Below, one piece after another: positions 10,344 to 20,606 of a stretch of 27,272 bases of DNA (within the stretch, counting starts at the first letter, position 1; each line of letters begins with the position of its first letter). A program made the translations under genes and the position numbers. The DNA is from Copromyces sp. CBS 386.78 (taxonomy: Eukaryota > Ascomycota > Sordariomycetes > Sordariales > Sordariaceae): contig MU839310.1 in NCBI GenBank assembly GCA_030685235.1, positions 1 through 27,272 on the forward strand, in the 5' to 3' direction. A model generated the notes under the pieces. The model made no database searches. It saw only the letters and a program-made list of their open reading frames with translations, and was not told the DNA's origin.

Positions 10344-12419
10344 ATGGCCGCCAGCTCCCGCAATACTGGATATCTTCCCGACAACTTCAACCCCAACGAC
10401 AAGCCTCTACTACGGTGGGGAAGGTTGGGATCCCAACAAGCTCAAAAGCGTTGACCTTACCAGCATCTACCCCGGTTCTCCTGTCTACGACCAATTTGAC
10501 ACCAATTCGTGTGTGGCAAACGCCACCGCTGCCGCTCTTTGGTACGATGGAAAAAAGAACCCGGGTAGACTGTCCCTGGACCCTTCGCGCCACTTCATAT
10601 ACTACAACACCCGCGCCATCAAATCTATGGACGAGCAAGGACACGTGAGGCAGTGGCCCCAAAGAGTTGAGGACAAGGGCACAAACATACGGGAGGCCAT
10701 GAGAGCTGTAAGCTACCTGGGCGTAGCCTCGGAAGACATTGATCCTTGGAGATCCCAGGGTGGAACAGTACTTAGTCGCAATAACAGGCCCGTTGACGCT
10801 GCCTACATTGACGCCAAGCGCACGCACGGGTGGCCAATGGAATATTGCCGGTTGGACCCAGATCACACCGAGGTGACCGAGGACATGTTTACCGATACCC
10901 AGAAGACAGTTGTTGGCCTGATGACCTTGACTCATCTCAAACAGTGCCTCCATGAGGGCTATCCAGTAATCTTTGGGTTCTACTATTACTGGACCGCCTT
11001 CGAGACCGATGCCTCCCCGTCCGCAAAGCCAGACAACCCGGAGAACAAGGGGTTTGCGACCATCAAGCCACTCAGCAAGCCCCATCAACCCCAACCGAAA
11101 AACTTCTCTGAGGCAGCTCATGCTGTCTTGGCCGTTGCCTGGGATGACGACAAGCAGCGTGTTCTTTGCAAGAATTCGTGGGGTGAAATGACCATCCTTA
11201 CTTGTGGATGCCATATCACTGGGTTAGCGACTTTGAGGCAACTGATGACTTCTGGGTAATCCGTACTATTAATCAAGCTGGACCCATTCTTGATTCAGAA
11301 GTCGAAGTCACTGGGAAGGAATGGAACATAAGCGACATCGGCAAATCTGGTCAGGACAAGGCCTCAATTACCGCAAACACTGTCATTGCCACGGCGATCC
11401 GTAACCCCGGCACGTCTAATATCTTTTGGATCACACCTCAGGGACAAATTGCCTCACGAACATACTACAAGGGTGGGAACGGTTAGGTTCGTACGGAAAA
11501 CGTTCTGATAGAGGCGAGCGAGGACCGTGCTGCTTTAGGAGCCATTGCTGCCGTTCGCCGTAACGACGAGCAAACTGATATCTTCTGGATGCACTCCAAT
11601 GGTGCTGTTCATTGTTCTTATTATAACTACGCTATGCAACAGGGATGGAAAGGCGATGTAATTGCCGGGCCTGGTAGTGCATCGATGAAGAGTGGAATTG
11701 CCGCCGTTACTCGGGTCAGGGGTCACCAGGAGATGTGGTACATCACTCCCGACGGTGCTGTCAAGGGCTTGTACTACTACGAATCAGATCCAACGGGGTG
11801 GCACCAATACGAGCTTGCACCTAGCCAAAGCGCACACCCGGAAAGCAACATTACAGCCGCATCGACAGCAGACGGACAGTGGATGTTTGTCTTCTGGGTC
11901 AGCCCCAATGGGTTCCTGACAACGTGGGAATGGTGTGACGACGGGCGGTCCTAGATCGCCTCTAGCTCGAATGCCGTTAGTAAACCTCACACCTCCGCCA
12001 TTCATAGTCGCATTGTTGCTGCGAACTTGGTCAAGGACACCATGAGGGTGTTCTACATGGATCGAGAGGGCAAAGTAAGTGGGAGATACAGGTCACAGAA
12101 TCCTGGTATACTTCCTCGTAACCAGTTGTGGCAGCAAAGGCCAGCGAGCAATCATCCGGGGCGAGTGGGTAGCGGGTTGACAGTGGTGGCAGTTAGCGAT
12201 GATTCTATGGACGTCTTGTGGATAGCCTCTGACAACTCGCTGGTTGTTGGATGCAATAGGGATTGTTCGGGGCGGAGCTGGACCGAAAAGGTCGTTGCAG
12301 GTTCAGGAAGCGTAATGGCCGGATCCCCGCTTGGAGCTTTTGCCCTTCCCAACAAGACCTACTCGGTGGCTTTCCAGGACTATACTGGAAAGATCATACT
12401 AACGGACTATCAGGAGTGA
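10344..12419 (+). pseudogene. broken papain-like (C1A) cysteine peptidase with C-terminal lectin-like beta-propeller
   Basis: Translation from ATG 10344 (context CAGTATGG) gives a short N-terminus in frame 3 (GYLPDNFNPNDKPL), then after a frame change near 10401-10411 a C1A peptidase in frame 1. The catalytic Cys (codon 10510-10512, in NSCVANATAAALWY), His (11119-11121, in AAHAVLAVAW) and Asn (11173-11175, in KNSWG) are all present. A second frame change near 11184-11187 leads back to frame 3 and into about 400 residues of repeated units such as IFWITPQGQI, IFWMHSNGAV, MWYITPDGAV, VFWVSPNGFL and VFYMDREGKV, like the blades of fucose-lectin or sialidase-type propellers. In-frame TAG codons at 11484-11486 and 11952-11954 each stand where Trp is expected. 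Four independent lesions make a working protein unlikely. No signal peptide is evident. The peptidase call is strong; the propeller type is inferred. Confidence 0.85.
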
Positions 12420-12868
12420 AGGGACTCATTGTGGTACCTTAGGTAAGCCACGGCATTGATGTGAGTTGGCGTTGGGGGCTCAATGAGGGACAGCTGTTCA
12501 CTTTGCTTTCGTAATACACTCAACATATGCATGCTCTTATCATACCTTTGCATAGAGGGGGTATGCACCAAGTTTTGGTAACCATCTCCTTGGTGCACTA
12601 CCACACCTAAGCTTGTTGTGCTGATGCAGACCATCATGTAGCAGCTCTTCCTACTTCCGGTAGCCTTAACACTGAGCATGACTACGAGGACTGTAAAGGC
12701 CAGCTTGAATAAACGGCGGACCTCCCCCAGCCCCTAGCCCACAAAACTGTCAACGGGACCCCATGCCAGAAGCTTGAGGGTTCTTTCTCTCTTCTTCTGT
12801 TTTTCTTTTCTTCCTTTGACCGCCACCAAATCCATCCATTTTCCCAAGACACTCGAACATGCATCATC
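12420..12868. other. intergenic, promoter side of the F-box-like gene
   Basis: No gene seen. The last 100 bases are pyrimidine-rich (CTCTCTTCTTC, TTTTCTTTTCTTCC at about 12784-12815), as is common just upstream of starts in filamentous fungi. A ten-codon upstream ORF (ATG 12859, stop TGA 12889-12891) overlaps the start of the next gene. Confidence 0.6.
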
Positions 12869-14929
12869 ATGGCAAGACGCACACTCGTTGATTTTCCGGA
12901 AGAGCTTCTAAAAGCGATTCTCGCGGAATGCCGCACTTGGATTCACCCTTCTTTGAAGAACACAGACGCCGAGCCCATCGACTTTAACACATACTCGGAT
13001 TTCCATTTGCGACTGGGTTATGTCGAATACCTTCCAGTATTGCTAACTTGCAAGACGTTTCATCGTATCGCAGCAGCATTGGCGTACGATTGTGTGAGCT
13101 TGGTCAACCCTACTCTCCCCGCACTGGAAACGTACCCATCATTCCCCCTGTACTACTTTACGGTCCCAAGAAGGGAAAACTCGCCCAAAGAACACGTCTA
13201 CACCTCGGTTTCACAGCAGTACCAATTTGACATCGTCAATACGACATTTGGAGGCATCGAACAGGCACGAGCGAGACTCACACTTCGACCTCGGCCCCAG
13301 ATAGCACAGGGATGCAGAGCACTGAGCATCGACCCGAGATTCCCTGTATCGTAAGTCCAATCCTATTGGGAAGGGTGTTTGTCTGTTCAATTACCCAACT
13401 CACCACGTTGTGACATCGAAAGCCCGTCCCAGTTGGTGGTAATGCCAAAGATCTACTCGGAGGATGCGCTAGCCTCGGCCACCAACGTCCGCTCGATCGA
13501 TTATACGTTGGCCTCGCCGTCGGGCCTGCGGCCTCACGAACTGCCCCGTCTCGATTGGAGATCCAACGAGTTGGTTCAATGGCAACTGAAATTCTTTCAG
13601 AATACTGTCGCCCATCACCCGCGGTTAAAAAGCCTAAGACTTGCTTTCGTCCGCGACAAGCTCTGTCAACCGGTTTGGCATGATCTGGTTAGCTCTATTG
13701 GCCTGCTCAACGAGCTGAATGTTTTGTGTCTCTCCCACATGCATTCTCCATCTGAGCAAGTTCTATCTGGTCCCATCATGATGCCTCCGAGTCCATTTGC
13801 AGATGAGTTTCTGAAGGCAAGTCCACACCCCCTGGTCCGGACAATCGTGTGTCTTCCATTGTCACTGCTCCCTACTAACAAGCCGCAGAGCCCAAAACAG
13901 AGGGCACGATTCAAGACACTCATCCTGAACGACTACAGCCGGTCTTACCAAACCCTTGAATCTCTCGTTCAATGGCCACGCAAACTTGAGCATTTTGCTC
14001 TCACGCTGCGGTGGGGCTGGGAGTGGTTGAACTCGAACAGCATAAACAAAAATGAGCCTCCTATGAACAGTCTGGTCATTGACAGGCTACACATTTCGCT
14101 CAAACCTCATCAGTCGTCCCTGAAGAGCTTGCGAATCGGGTTTGCGGTGACGCCGTTTGCCTATGCAGCGACGTATAGGCCTCTGCCTGGGGTGATCAAT
14201 GTTCCTACCGGAAGTGGTTTCGGCCTGCACCACGGCGTCATACCCAACTTCCGCGAATACCGAAGCCTGGAACATCTTCACCTTTCGTCAATTTTTGCCG
14301 GCCACGAGGGCTTTGCCGGACGGAGGAAATGCTGCAAATCCCCCGACCTACTGGAGGGGCTACACAAGGAAGTAGACGGGCTTCTCCCCCCGAGGCTAAC
14401 CCGCATCACCTTGGACGTCGGCTGCGAGTGCGCCCTGCGACACTGCCCTTGCTTTCCCCTGGACGACCTGGAGGGCCGACCAGTCTGCCACCTACTGTGT
14501 CCCCTCGACGGGGATCTTTGGGCATTTCTCATCACCCTCGCCCGGCGCGCAAAGGACACGAAGGCTCGGCTTCGTCAAATCCACGTCAACTACTGCGTCA
14601 GGCCGTTCGCTCTTCCCATGCCCCTCGAGGATCTGCCGGAGGAGTACAACTGGGATTGGACTCCTCCGGACAGAAATGTGGATTTCAGTCCGTGGGAGTA
14701 CTTGAACCACCTCGAGAAGAAAGTGGAGAAGCACGGAATTGTGTTCACTTACTCTGGCTTGGAACCCATTTGCGGCGTACCTCGCACTCACCTCCAGAGA
14801 CCCGAGATATCCGAGTCTGAAACGAGGGAGATCAGGGCGCGGATTCTCAGAGGGCATGATTTACGGCTGTTCGACTACGAGGATGAGATGTGCTCGGAGC
14901 ATATCTGGACGGTGGTCAGGAGCGGCTGA
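12869..14929 (+). CDS. F-box-like domain protein
   Basis: Two exons, 12869-13350 and 13423-14929, joined across a 72-nt GTAAGT...AG intron, give 662 residues. The intron is a multiple of three and contains an in-frame TAA at 13352-13354, so without splicing the product would be a 161-residue fragment. The N-terminus (VDFPEELLKAILAEC, then LLTCKTFHRIAAALAY at about residues 64-79) has the pattern of a fungal F-box, which docks the SCF ubiquitin ligase through Skp1. The remainder is long, Leu-rich and Cys-containing, with irregular leucine-repeat character (LKSLRLAF, LNELNVLCLSHMH, LEHLHLSS), suggesting a substrate-recognition surface. ATG 12869 has a favourable CATCATGG context. The specific substrate cannot be told. 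The gene converges on the membrane-protein gene downstream. Confidence 0.75.
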
Positions 14930-15429
14930 ACACGCGCTGCTGACTGGCTTGTCGGAAGAGTTCAGGGGAGAGAGAAGATGGCTCGGCGAGGTAAATGTTG
15001 GTCAGGATACCTTCAATAATGAGTCAATGATGATAATATAACAATAACTACAACAAGAAACCGCCAGGATACCAGTGATAATCCGTTCCCCACAAAGTGA
15101 TGGGAGATGGATTTGCGGGACGAACCAGCGGAAGGGACGTCCCGGCCCCTAGCCCCACCCGAACGGCGCCGGAGGTGGAGCCGAGGAGAGAACACACCCC
15201 CTCCTGCCACTCGCTTTTTCTCGGCTCCATGTAAGCAGTAGAAAAACCAGATGAATCTTGCTCAGTCATTCCTTGATTGCTCATCATCTTCCAAATCAAG
15301 GCACGGTAAATGCATGCACTCAGACACAATCTAAAAACCCTGAAAAGTAAATCCAATACTCCATCCGGACCAACCATTCTAGTCATCCGCCTATCATGAC
15401 TCTACCTGTACCTGTCCGTACCTCTACGC
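14930..15429. other. shared 3' intergenic region of convergent genes
   Basis: About 500 bases between the stop of the F-box-like gene (+) and the stop of the membrane-protein gene (-). It contains AT-rich stretches near 15015-15060 and 15310-15360 that could serve polyadenylation in either direction. Short open frames here have no recognisable content. Confidence 0.6.
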
Positions 15430-17044
15430 CTAACGCTCATCATATGTAATACTGAACTGCGTGGTCATTTGAATCCCACCGCCGCCCGGTCTGCCTTCCA
15501 CTCCCGCATGGTGCATCCTGTCTGCCGATCGGTCCCTGTCCCTGTCCCTCATCCCCATCCCCATTCCCATCCTCGAATTTGACCTCGGCCTCGTCGCCGA
15601 CACAGACGACACGTGGAAAATGATATCCTCGCTATTCGAATCACGCATCATGATTTTATCGTCTTCTGTTGATATTCTTTCCCGCGGATAAACAGCCACA
15701 CCACCATCCGCTGACGTTTTCCTCTCCCCCAAATGAGAAGAAACAGACCCCGAAGCCGACGGGCGACGCAGTCCTGAGCCCGGAATACTACTTGTGGGGT
15801 TGTATTTTCTTTCCATTTCATAGTCGCCCTGATGATGCGGTTCAGGACCAGAACCGACACCAGCTTCGATAGCGACGTCGTGCTGATGCGGACCTCGCCA
15901 GCTTCGCAGCTCGGACTGGGAGGATATCTCCCGGTGGCCGATGTCCCCTCCGGGACCGGTGCGTTGTTTGTGGTGGGAGATGGCGAAGTGCTTGGGGAAG
16001 AGGTAGGCGAGTGGTAAGCGGCAGACGGGCAGGCAGGCGCAGATTATGGCCATGTTTTCCTCGATGATGGTCCAGATTGAGGAGTCGAGGTCGTCTTTGT
16101 CATGAAGGTATTAGTTAGTTTGCGGAAAAAGGCGGGGGAGGGTACAAGGAGTGGGGGGAACTGCAAGGGGAGGGAACGTACAAGTCGCATCAGGCGTCTT
16201 GGTCGAAAACGTCAACGTCTGCATCCTCAAAATACTAGTAATCGTCGTGAAGAAACCGAGAGCGAACATGAGCACCACCGCCACCTTCTGCGTCTTGCGC
16301 AGGTGCGACATAAAGATGGGGTACATGGGCAGCGCCAAAATCAAAATGTCGGTGCTGATGCTGAAGCCGGCGTTGGCGTACCAGTTGACCGTGATGTCGA
16401 CGCAGGTGCCCGGGATGCTCTTGTCCCAGGCGCGAGGGACGGGCGTGCATTGCCAGACGGAGGCGCCGAAGGTGGCGATCATGTAGGCGCTGATGATGCC
16501 CATGAGGATGTAGCATGCTATCCGGAACCATCGTTGGACGAAGATGCGGAGGTAGAGGAGCAGGATGGAGGTTTTTGTGAGGTTGATGGTGATTTTGTAG
16601 AAGGCTTGGGCTACGTAGAAGAGCTGTGTGGTTGCAGGATCGTGTTAGTAAGTTGGGTTTGTGGTCTATGTTGAGTTACCTATTCATACCTTCAAAGTCA
16701 TGAGCTTATTCTCCTTCGACAGGTTTCGGATATGTTGACCGAACCCGTATGCACATGAGGCCATCATGAGTGCCGAGACCACAGTAGCAAAGACCTGTTT
16801 ATGATGTTAGGTCCCAACTAGCCCATCCATCGGTATAATCTCTAGCTAAGAGCCAAGGACAACATACCCATGAGAGCAAAATCGTGTAGTCATCCCATCC
16901 CAAGCCCTTCCATGACGCTTGCTTGAACCGAGCCCATATCCTCACACCAACGAAGAAAAAAGTAGCGATGAAGAGGACGATCGCCGGAGTTTCGATAGAG
17001 TACGCCCTGTTGTCGCCGGGCTGGTTCCCTGGAACCCGGATCAT
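15430..17044 (-). CDS. fungal rhodopsin-family seven-helix integral membrane protein
   Basis: Four exons (17044-16868, 16794-16690, 16623-16182, 16094-15430) join in frame to 462 residues. All introns (73, 66 and 87 nt) start GTATG or GTACG and contain CTAAC before the AG. Seven hydrophobic segments lie at about residues 20-38, 52-73, 95-121, 128-150, 173-198, 207-227 and 251-276. Family features are WKGLGWDDYTILLSW at 45-59, Cys153 in WQCTPVPRAWD paired with Cys168 in PGTCVD, and WTIIEENMAIICACLP at 249-264. These match the fungal Rhodopsin domain (PF20684-type, related to Pth11-like receptors). The tail from about 280 is polar and disordered, with GMGMGM and RDRDRD repeats. Such proteins are plasma-membrane receptor candidates; the ligand is unknown. 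Confidence 0.88.
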
Positions 17045-18907
17045 TTTCTGACAGCGCGGCCCGCCGTGCTTGACTCGTGGAGAAAGGCGGAGTATGTGAG
17101 ATCTTAGGAAGATCGGCGTTCGGACTGAAGAATACCCATGATATTATTTTCCTGGCGGGAAGCGATCAAGACTTTCACAAAGCCCAGGCCCAGGCCATGT
17201 GTAAGTGGGTGGTCCATGGCTGGTAAATACCTATCCTCAATTCCTGACCCACATCACAACATGAAAAAAGAAAGCAACCGTTTCATAGTCCGAAGCAAAC
17301 TTTTTACCTATTTCCTATATCGCCTACATTGTTAAGAAAGTCCAATGGCTGGTAGTGTAGTCTCATGTGGAAGGTAACAAGGTAGTCTGGTGTGGGGGGG
17401 TCTGATGCGGTGTGGGTAGTGCAAAGGTCAAGCTGATGCGCGTGTCTTTGAAAGTTGCAGTTGCGAGACATTGTCCAGCCCATAAAGGGAATAGTGAAAA
17501 AGGCGTAGGGGCGGAAGAGGCTGACGGAAGTGACGGGCCTTCGACTGGCCGTCGGAGCTGTCTTCCTGGCCCTTTCTCGACAAACGCAACAAAGGTCTTG
17601 GCGTGGTCGCTTAGAAGACAAAGGCAATCCCACAGTGCTTCCCAGACGAGATTTGATGCTACTCTGGTGCAGCAACGCCAGCAAAGGCCCTCCTGCGTCG
17701 CCGCACTGTCTGGATCAGGTGCGATGGCCGATCCGGAGGCTGAACCCGACAGGGCCGGGGTGGGACGGAACCTTTTCGGGTCGCTTGTCGACGCGGCACA
17801 AAATACCTTCACAATCGCATCATCACATGAAAAATTGGCTGAAATGCAGGTACGTAATCTTGGTAACTGGTTTTAGCTGCGCCGCGGCGCCGCCAATTCC
17901 TCCATCATTATCGTGATGGCTCCGAAACACGGGGGGCCATTCGGGGATACCCACCCGGAGGCACCCACCCAGCTGCAGAAACGGGAACGGGATATCGACA
18001 TGTTGGGAAGGTGAAAAGAGTACAAATCCCTCCTTCCTCCCCCCTTCCAAAATTGCCTTTCTTCTTCAAGCAGAAAACTGCCGCAAGCGTGGTCAGAATG
18101 GGCTGTTTGACTGGCTGGATTAATTTCAGTTTCACCATTCCATGCCCCCGGGAGTTGATGGAACGTCACCTACCTCTACCCATAATCCTTAGTCGCCGTT
18201 ATATCGAGGCCGCTGCTATCTTGCCTCTGACCATCTTGATTGCATTTCCGGCTGGTTATGAATGAATGGTATCTCAACCCCCACCCACCTGCCACAGCGG
18301 AGGAATTGGCAATTCCCATTACTGCTTTGCCAATACATAAGGTACCCATCGCCACCATTTTGTGCGCGGCCGTACGTAAACGGGTATCATAACGAGCTTT
18401 GCGTTGAGGTTCAAAAGTCTCTAGCCATTTGCACAATCCCCGCAAAATGCATTACTTCTGAGGAAGTTGATACCGCCCAAATACATAACCACCAGTTTTG
18501 ATGCAACAATGCAAGTTAATTGATTCGATAGAGAAATGGTCCTTTCGTCTAAACAGGCCATTTTCAGAATAGGGATTTTCCCTTGGACAAATACACTCGG
18601 CTTGCAAAGTTTGCCCTCCTTGGTCAGAAATGTTATAGTGCATTTACAGCGGGCTTTAGCGACGTAGAAGATCTCCCTCTCCCAAGGTACAACTTCCAAC
18701 CTCACTTTCTCTCCAAAAAAGGCGATGCAAGAATTACAACTCTTATGAGTAGATAAATCCTTCAAATCCGAATGGGAAGCAATTACGTGCACGAGTTTTG
18801 GGCGATAGAAAGGCTATTTCCTAACCGAGTGTATTGGTGGTGTTTTGGTGCAAAAACGGGGAGATGGCTGGAGACTTTTGGACCCTTTAAGTTTTACCTA
18901 ACATGTG
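17045..18907. other. gene-poor intergenic stretch between divergent genes
   Basis: It holds the promoter of the membrane-protein gene and no supported gene. A GC-rich part at about 17360-17880 has overlapping open frames of 149-154 codons on opposite strands, neither with a recognisable domain. A cysteine-containing minus-strand open frame at 18421-18792 (123 codons) is also unrecognised. A coding exon in this stretch cannot be excluded without transcript data. Confidence 0.5.
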
Positions 18908-18987
18908 TACTTGGGGGTTGTGGTGCGGTGTTGGGACCTTTCTTCAACCCCTACTCAGTCCCAACACCGCATCACAACCCCCAAGTA
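18908..18987. repeat. near-perfect 30-bp inverted repeat with 20-base loop
   Basis: The arms are 18908-18937 and 18958-18987. They are complementary at 29 of 30 positions; the one difference (C to T in the right arm) would be a G-U pair in RNA. The arms contain TTGGGGGTTGTGGTGCGGTG and its reverse complement. It lies about 435 bases before the hydrolase ATG. It could be a remnant of a small inverted-repeat transposon or a transcribed hairpin. Confidence 0.85.
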
Positions 18988-19243
18988 GGTAATGTTCCGC
19001 CAACTAACGCGGCGTGCATCATGAAAATTCTACCTAGCTTTCCCGTCCAAGCCGTCGGTCGGTCGGTTGGTGGAACCCGGGATCCCTCCATAAAACTTCT
19101 CTAATTACAATGTAACGTCTTGTAGCACAAATCTCGCGATCTTCACCCAAGACCTATCTTCCTTCTCGCTCGGGCTAATACCGGTGTTCCTTAGATGGGG
19201 AAGGTGAAGAGAAAGGCCAGAGCCGAATATCCGATTGCGACCT

Positions 19244-19249
19244 TATATA
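19244..19249 (+). promoter_or_regulatory. TATA-like box upstream of the alpha/beta hydrolase
   Basis: TATATA in the context CCTTATATACAACC lies 173 bases upstream of the hydrolase ATG, leaving room for a short 5' leader. Assigned from position and sequence only. Confidence 0.4.
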
Positions 19250-19421
19250 CAACCCAGACCCTTCCTCCACCAAGTAACAGCAGAATGTAGAGTGATGACC
19301 CCCCCAATCCATCCTACACTAAGCCATACGTGACCTTCAGCGGCCTTGGTATCACATCATAGCCGCTTCGCTGCACCTATCATCACGCAGACTCAACCCA
19401 GACGCCGCCGCCGCATCCATC

Positions 19422-20606
19422 ATGAAACTGCTTACCCTCCTTGTCGCCGGCGCTGCTGTGCCGCTCATCTCGGCCGCCCCCGCGTCGACAGCCATCGTCG
19501 AGGACACCTCTGCCCTCGATGCCGATGCCTCGGTGACCGCCGCCACCCTCGCCCACAGCAGCAAAGACATCTACCCAGCCAAGCAACCCCAAAACGTCAA
19601 CGGCTTCAACTACACCTACCCCTCGACGCTATGGTTCTACAACCTGACCTCGACCGTGAAGAAGTCACAGGAGGTTCTCGAGATGGCCTTCATGGACCTT
19701 CTCCCACCCAACTACAACCCCTTTTCCAGCGTTGGCCCCAGAGAGCCACAGACCGTCCTTCTCCTGCACGGCAAGAACTTCTGCGGCCCGACCTGGTACG
19801 CGGCCGCGACGCCCTTGCAAAACGCCGGGTACCGCGTCATCCTGCCCGAGCAGCTCGGCTTCTGCAAGTCGACCAAGCCGACGCAGTACACCTTTGACCT
19901 GGAGGCCCTGGCGACCAACACGCGCAACCTGCTCAAGGCGTTGGGCGTCACCAAGCCGCCTATCGTCATCGGCCACTCGCTCGGCGGAATGCTGGCGAGC
20001 CGCTACGCGCTGACGTACCCGGAGTTTACCAAGTCGTTGATGCTGGTCAGCCCGATCGGCTTGGAGGACTGGAAGCAGCTGGGCGTGCCTGACCGCTCGT
20101 TTGATCTGTTGACGGGGGATGAGAAGGCAACGACATATGGCTCGCTGAGGGGGTACGAGCAGGCGACCTACTACCCCGGCGCTGACTGGACGGAGGACTT
20201 TGACAAGTGGGTGGTGATGTTGACCAAGGTGTATGAGGGCGACCAGAAGGAGAAGTTCTGGGCGGATCAGGCTCATGTGGTTGAGATGGTGCTAGGACAG
20301 CCTACCATCCACGAGTACAATAAGATCAAGCCCAAGACGTTGTTGGTTATCGGCGAAAAGGATAACACTGCTATTGGCAAGATGTGGTCGCCTCCTGATG
20401 TGCAGGCAAAGCTCGGTAACTATGCTGTCTTGGGACGCCAGGCGCAGGCGGCGATTCCTGACGCTACTCTTGTGTCGTTCCCGTACCTTGGACATGCTCC
20501 TCAGATTCAGGAACCCGAGATGTTCAACCGTCTGTTGTCGAGCTGGGTGAATAACGGCGGTCGCACACTGGAGTCGCTCAAGTTGAATGCCACCATCATC
20601 AGGTAG
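19422..20606 (+). CDS. secreted alpha/beta hydrolase
   Basis: Single exon of 394 residues. Residues 1-18 (MKLLTLLVAGAAVPLISA) form a signal peptide, so the product is probably secreted or in the secretory pathway. The alpha/beta hydrolase fold is shown by the oxyanion-side HGKNFCG (116-122), the nucleophile elbow GHSLGG with Ser186, Asp314 in VIGEKDNTA, and His358 in YLGHAPQ, a complete catalytic triad. N-glycosylation sequons occur at NYT (63), NLT (74) and NAT (389). The substrate cannot be told; esterase, lipase-like or haloperoxidase-like relatives share this layout. ATG 19422 follows ATCCATC and fits the signal peptide. Third positions are C/G-rich in the first half and less so in the second. 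It faces the uL14 gene tail to tail. Confidence 0.9.
   Translation: MKLLTLLVAGAAVPLISAAPASTAIVEDTSALDADASVTAATLAHSSKDIYPAKQPQNVNGFNYTYPSTLWFYNLTSTVKKSQEVLEMAFMDLLPPNYNPFSSVGPREPQTVLLLHGKNFCGPTWYAAATPLQNAGYRVILPEQLGFCKSTKPTQYTFDLEALATNTRNLLKALGVTKPPIVIGHSLGGMLASRYALTYPEFTKSLMLVSPIGLEDWKQLGVPDRSFDLLTGDEKATTYGSLRGYEQATYYPGADWTEDFDKWVVMLTKVYEGDQKEKFWADQAHVVEMVLGQPTIHEYNKIKPKTLLVIGEKDNTAIGKMWSPPDVQAKLGNYAVLGRQAQAAIPDATLVSFPYLGHAPQIQEPEMFNRLLSSWVNNGGRTLESLKLNATIIR

Noticed and set aside
10387..11214. 275-codon open frame on the minus strand
   Set aside because: It is antisense to the peptidase, whose catalytic residues are visible on the plus strand; it has no domain of its own.
13351..13354. Stop codon TAA as a nonsense lesion in the F-box-like gene
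   Set aside because: It lies inside a well-formed GTAAGT donor with a frame-preserving acceptor at 13421-13422, so it is intronic.
18421..18792. 123-codon cysteine-containing minus-strand open frame
   Set aside because: No signal peptide, no recognised motif and no splice support; kept only as a possibility within the intergenic entry.
19665..20276. 203-codon minus-strand frame opposite the hydrolase
   Set aside because: Shadow of the GC-rich hydrolase coding sequence; Arg-, Leu- and Gln-rich with no domain.
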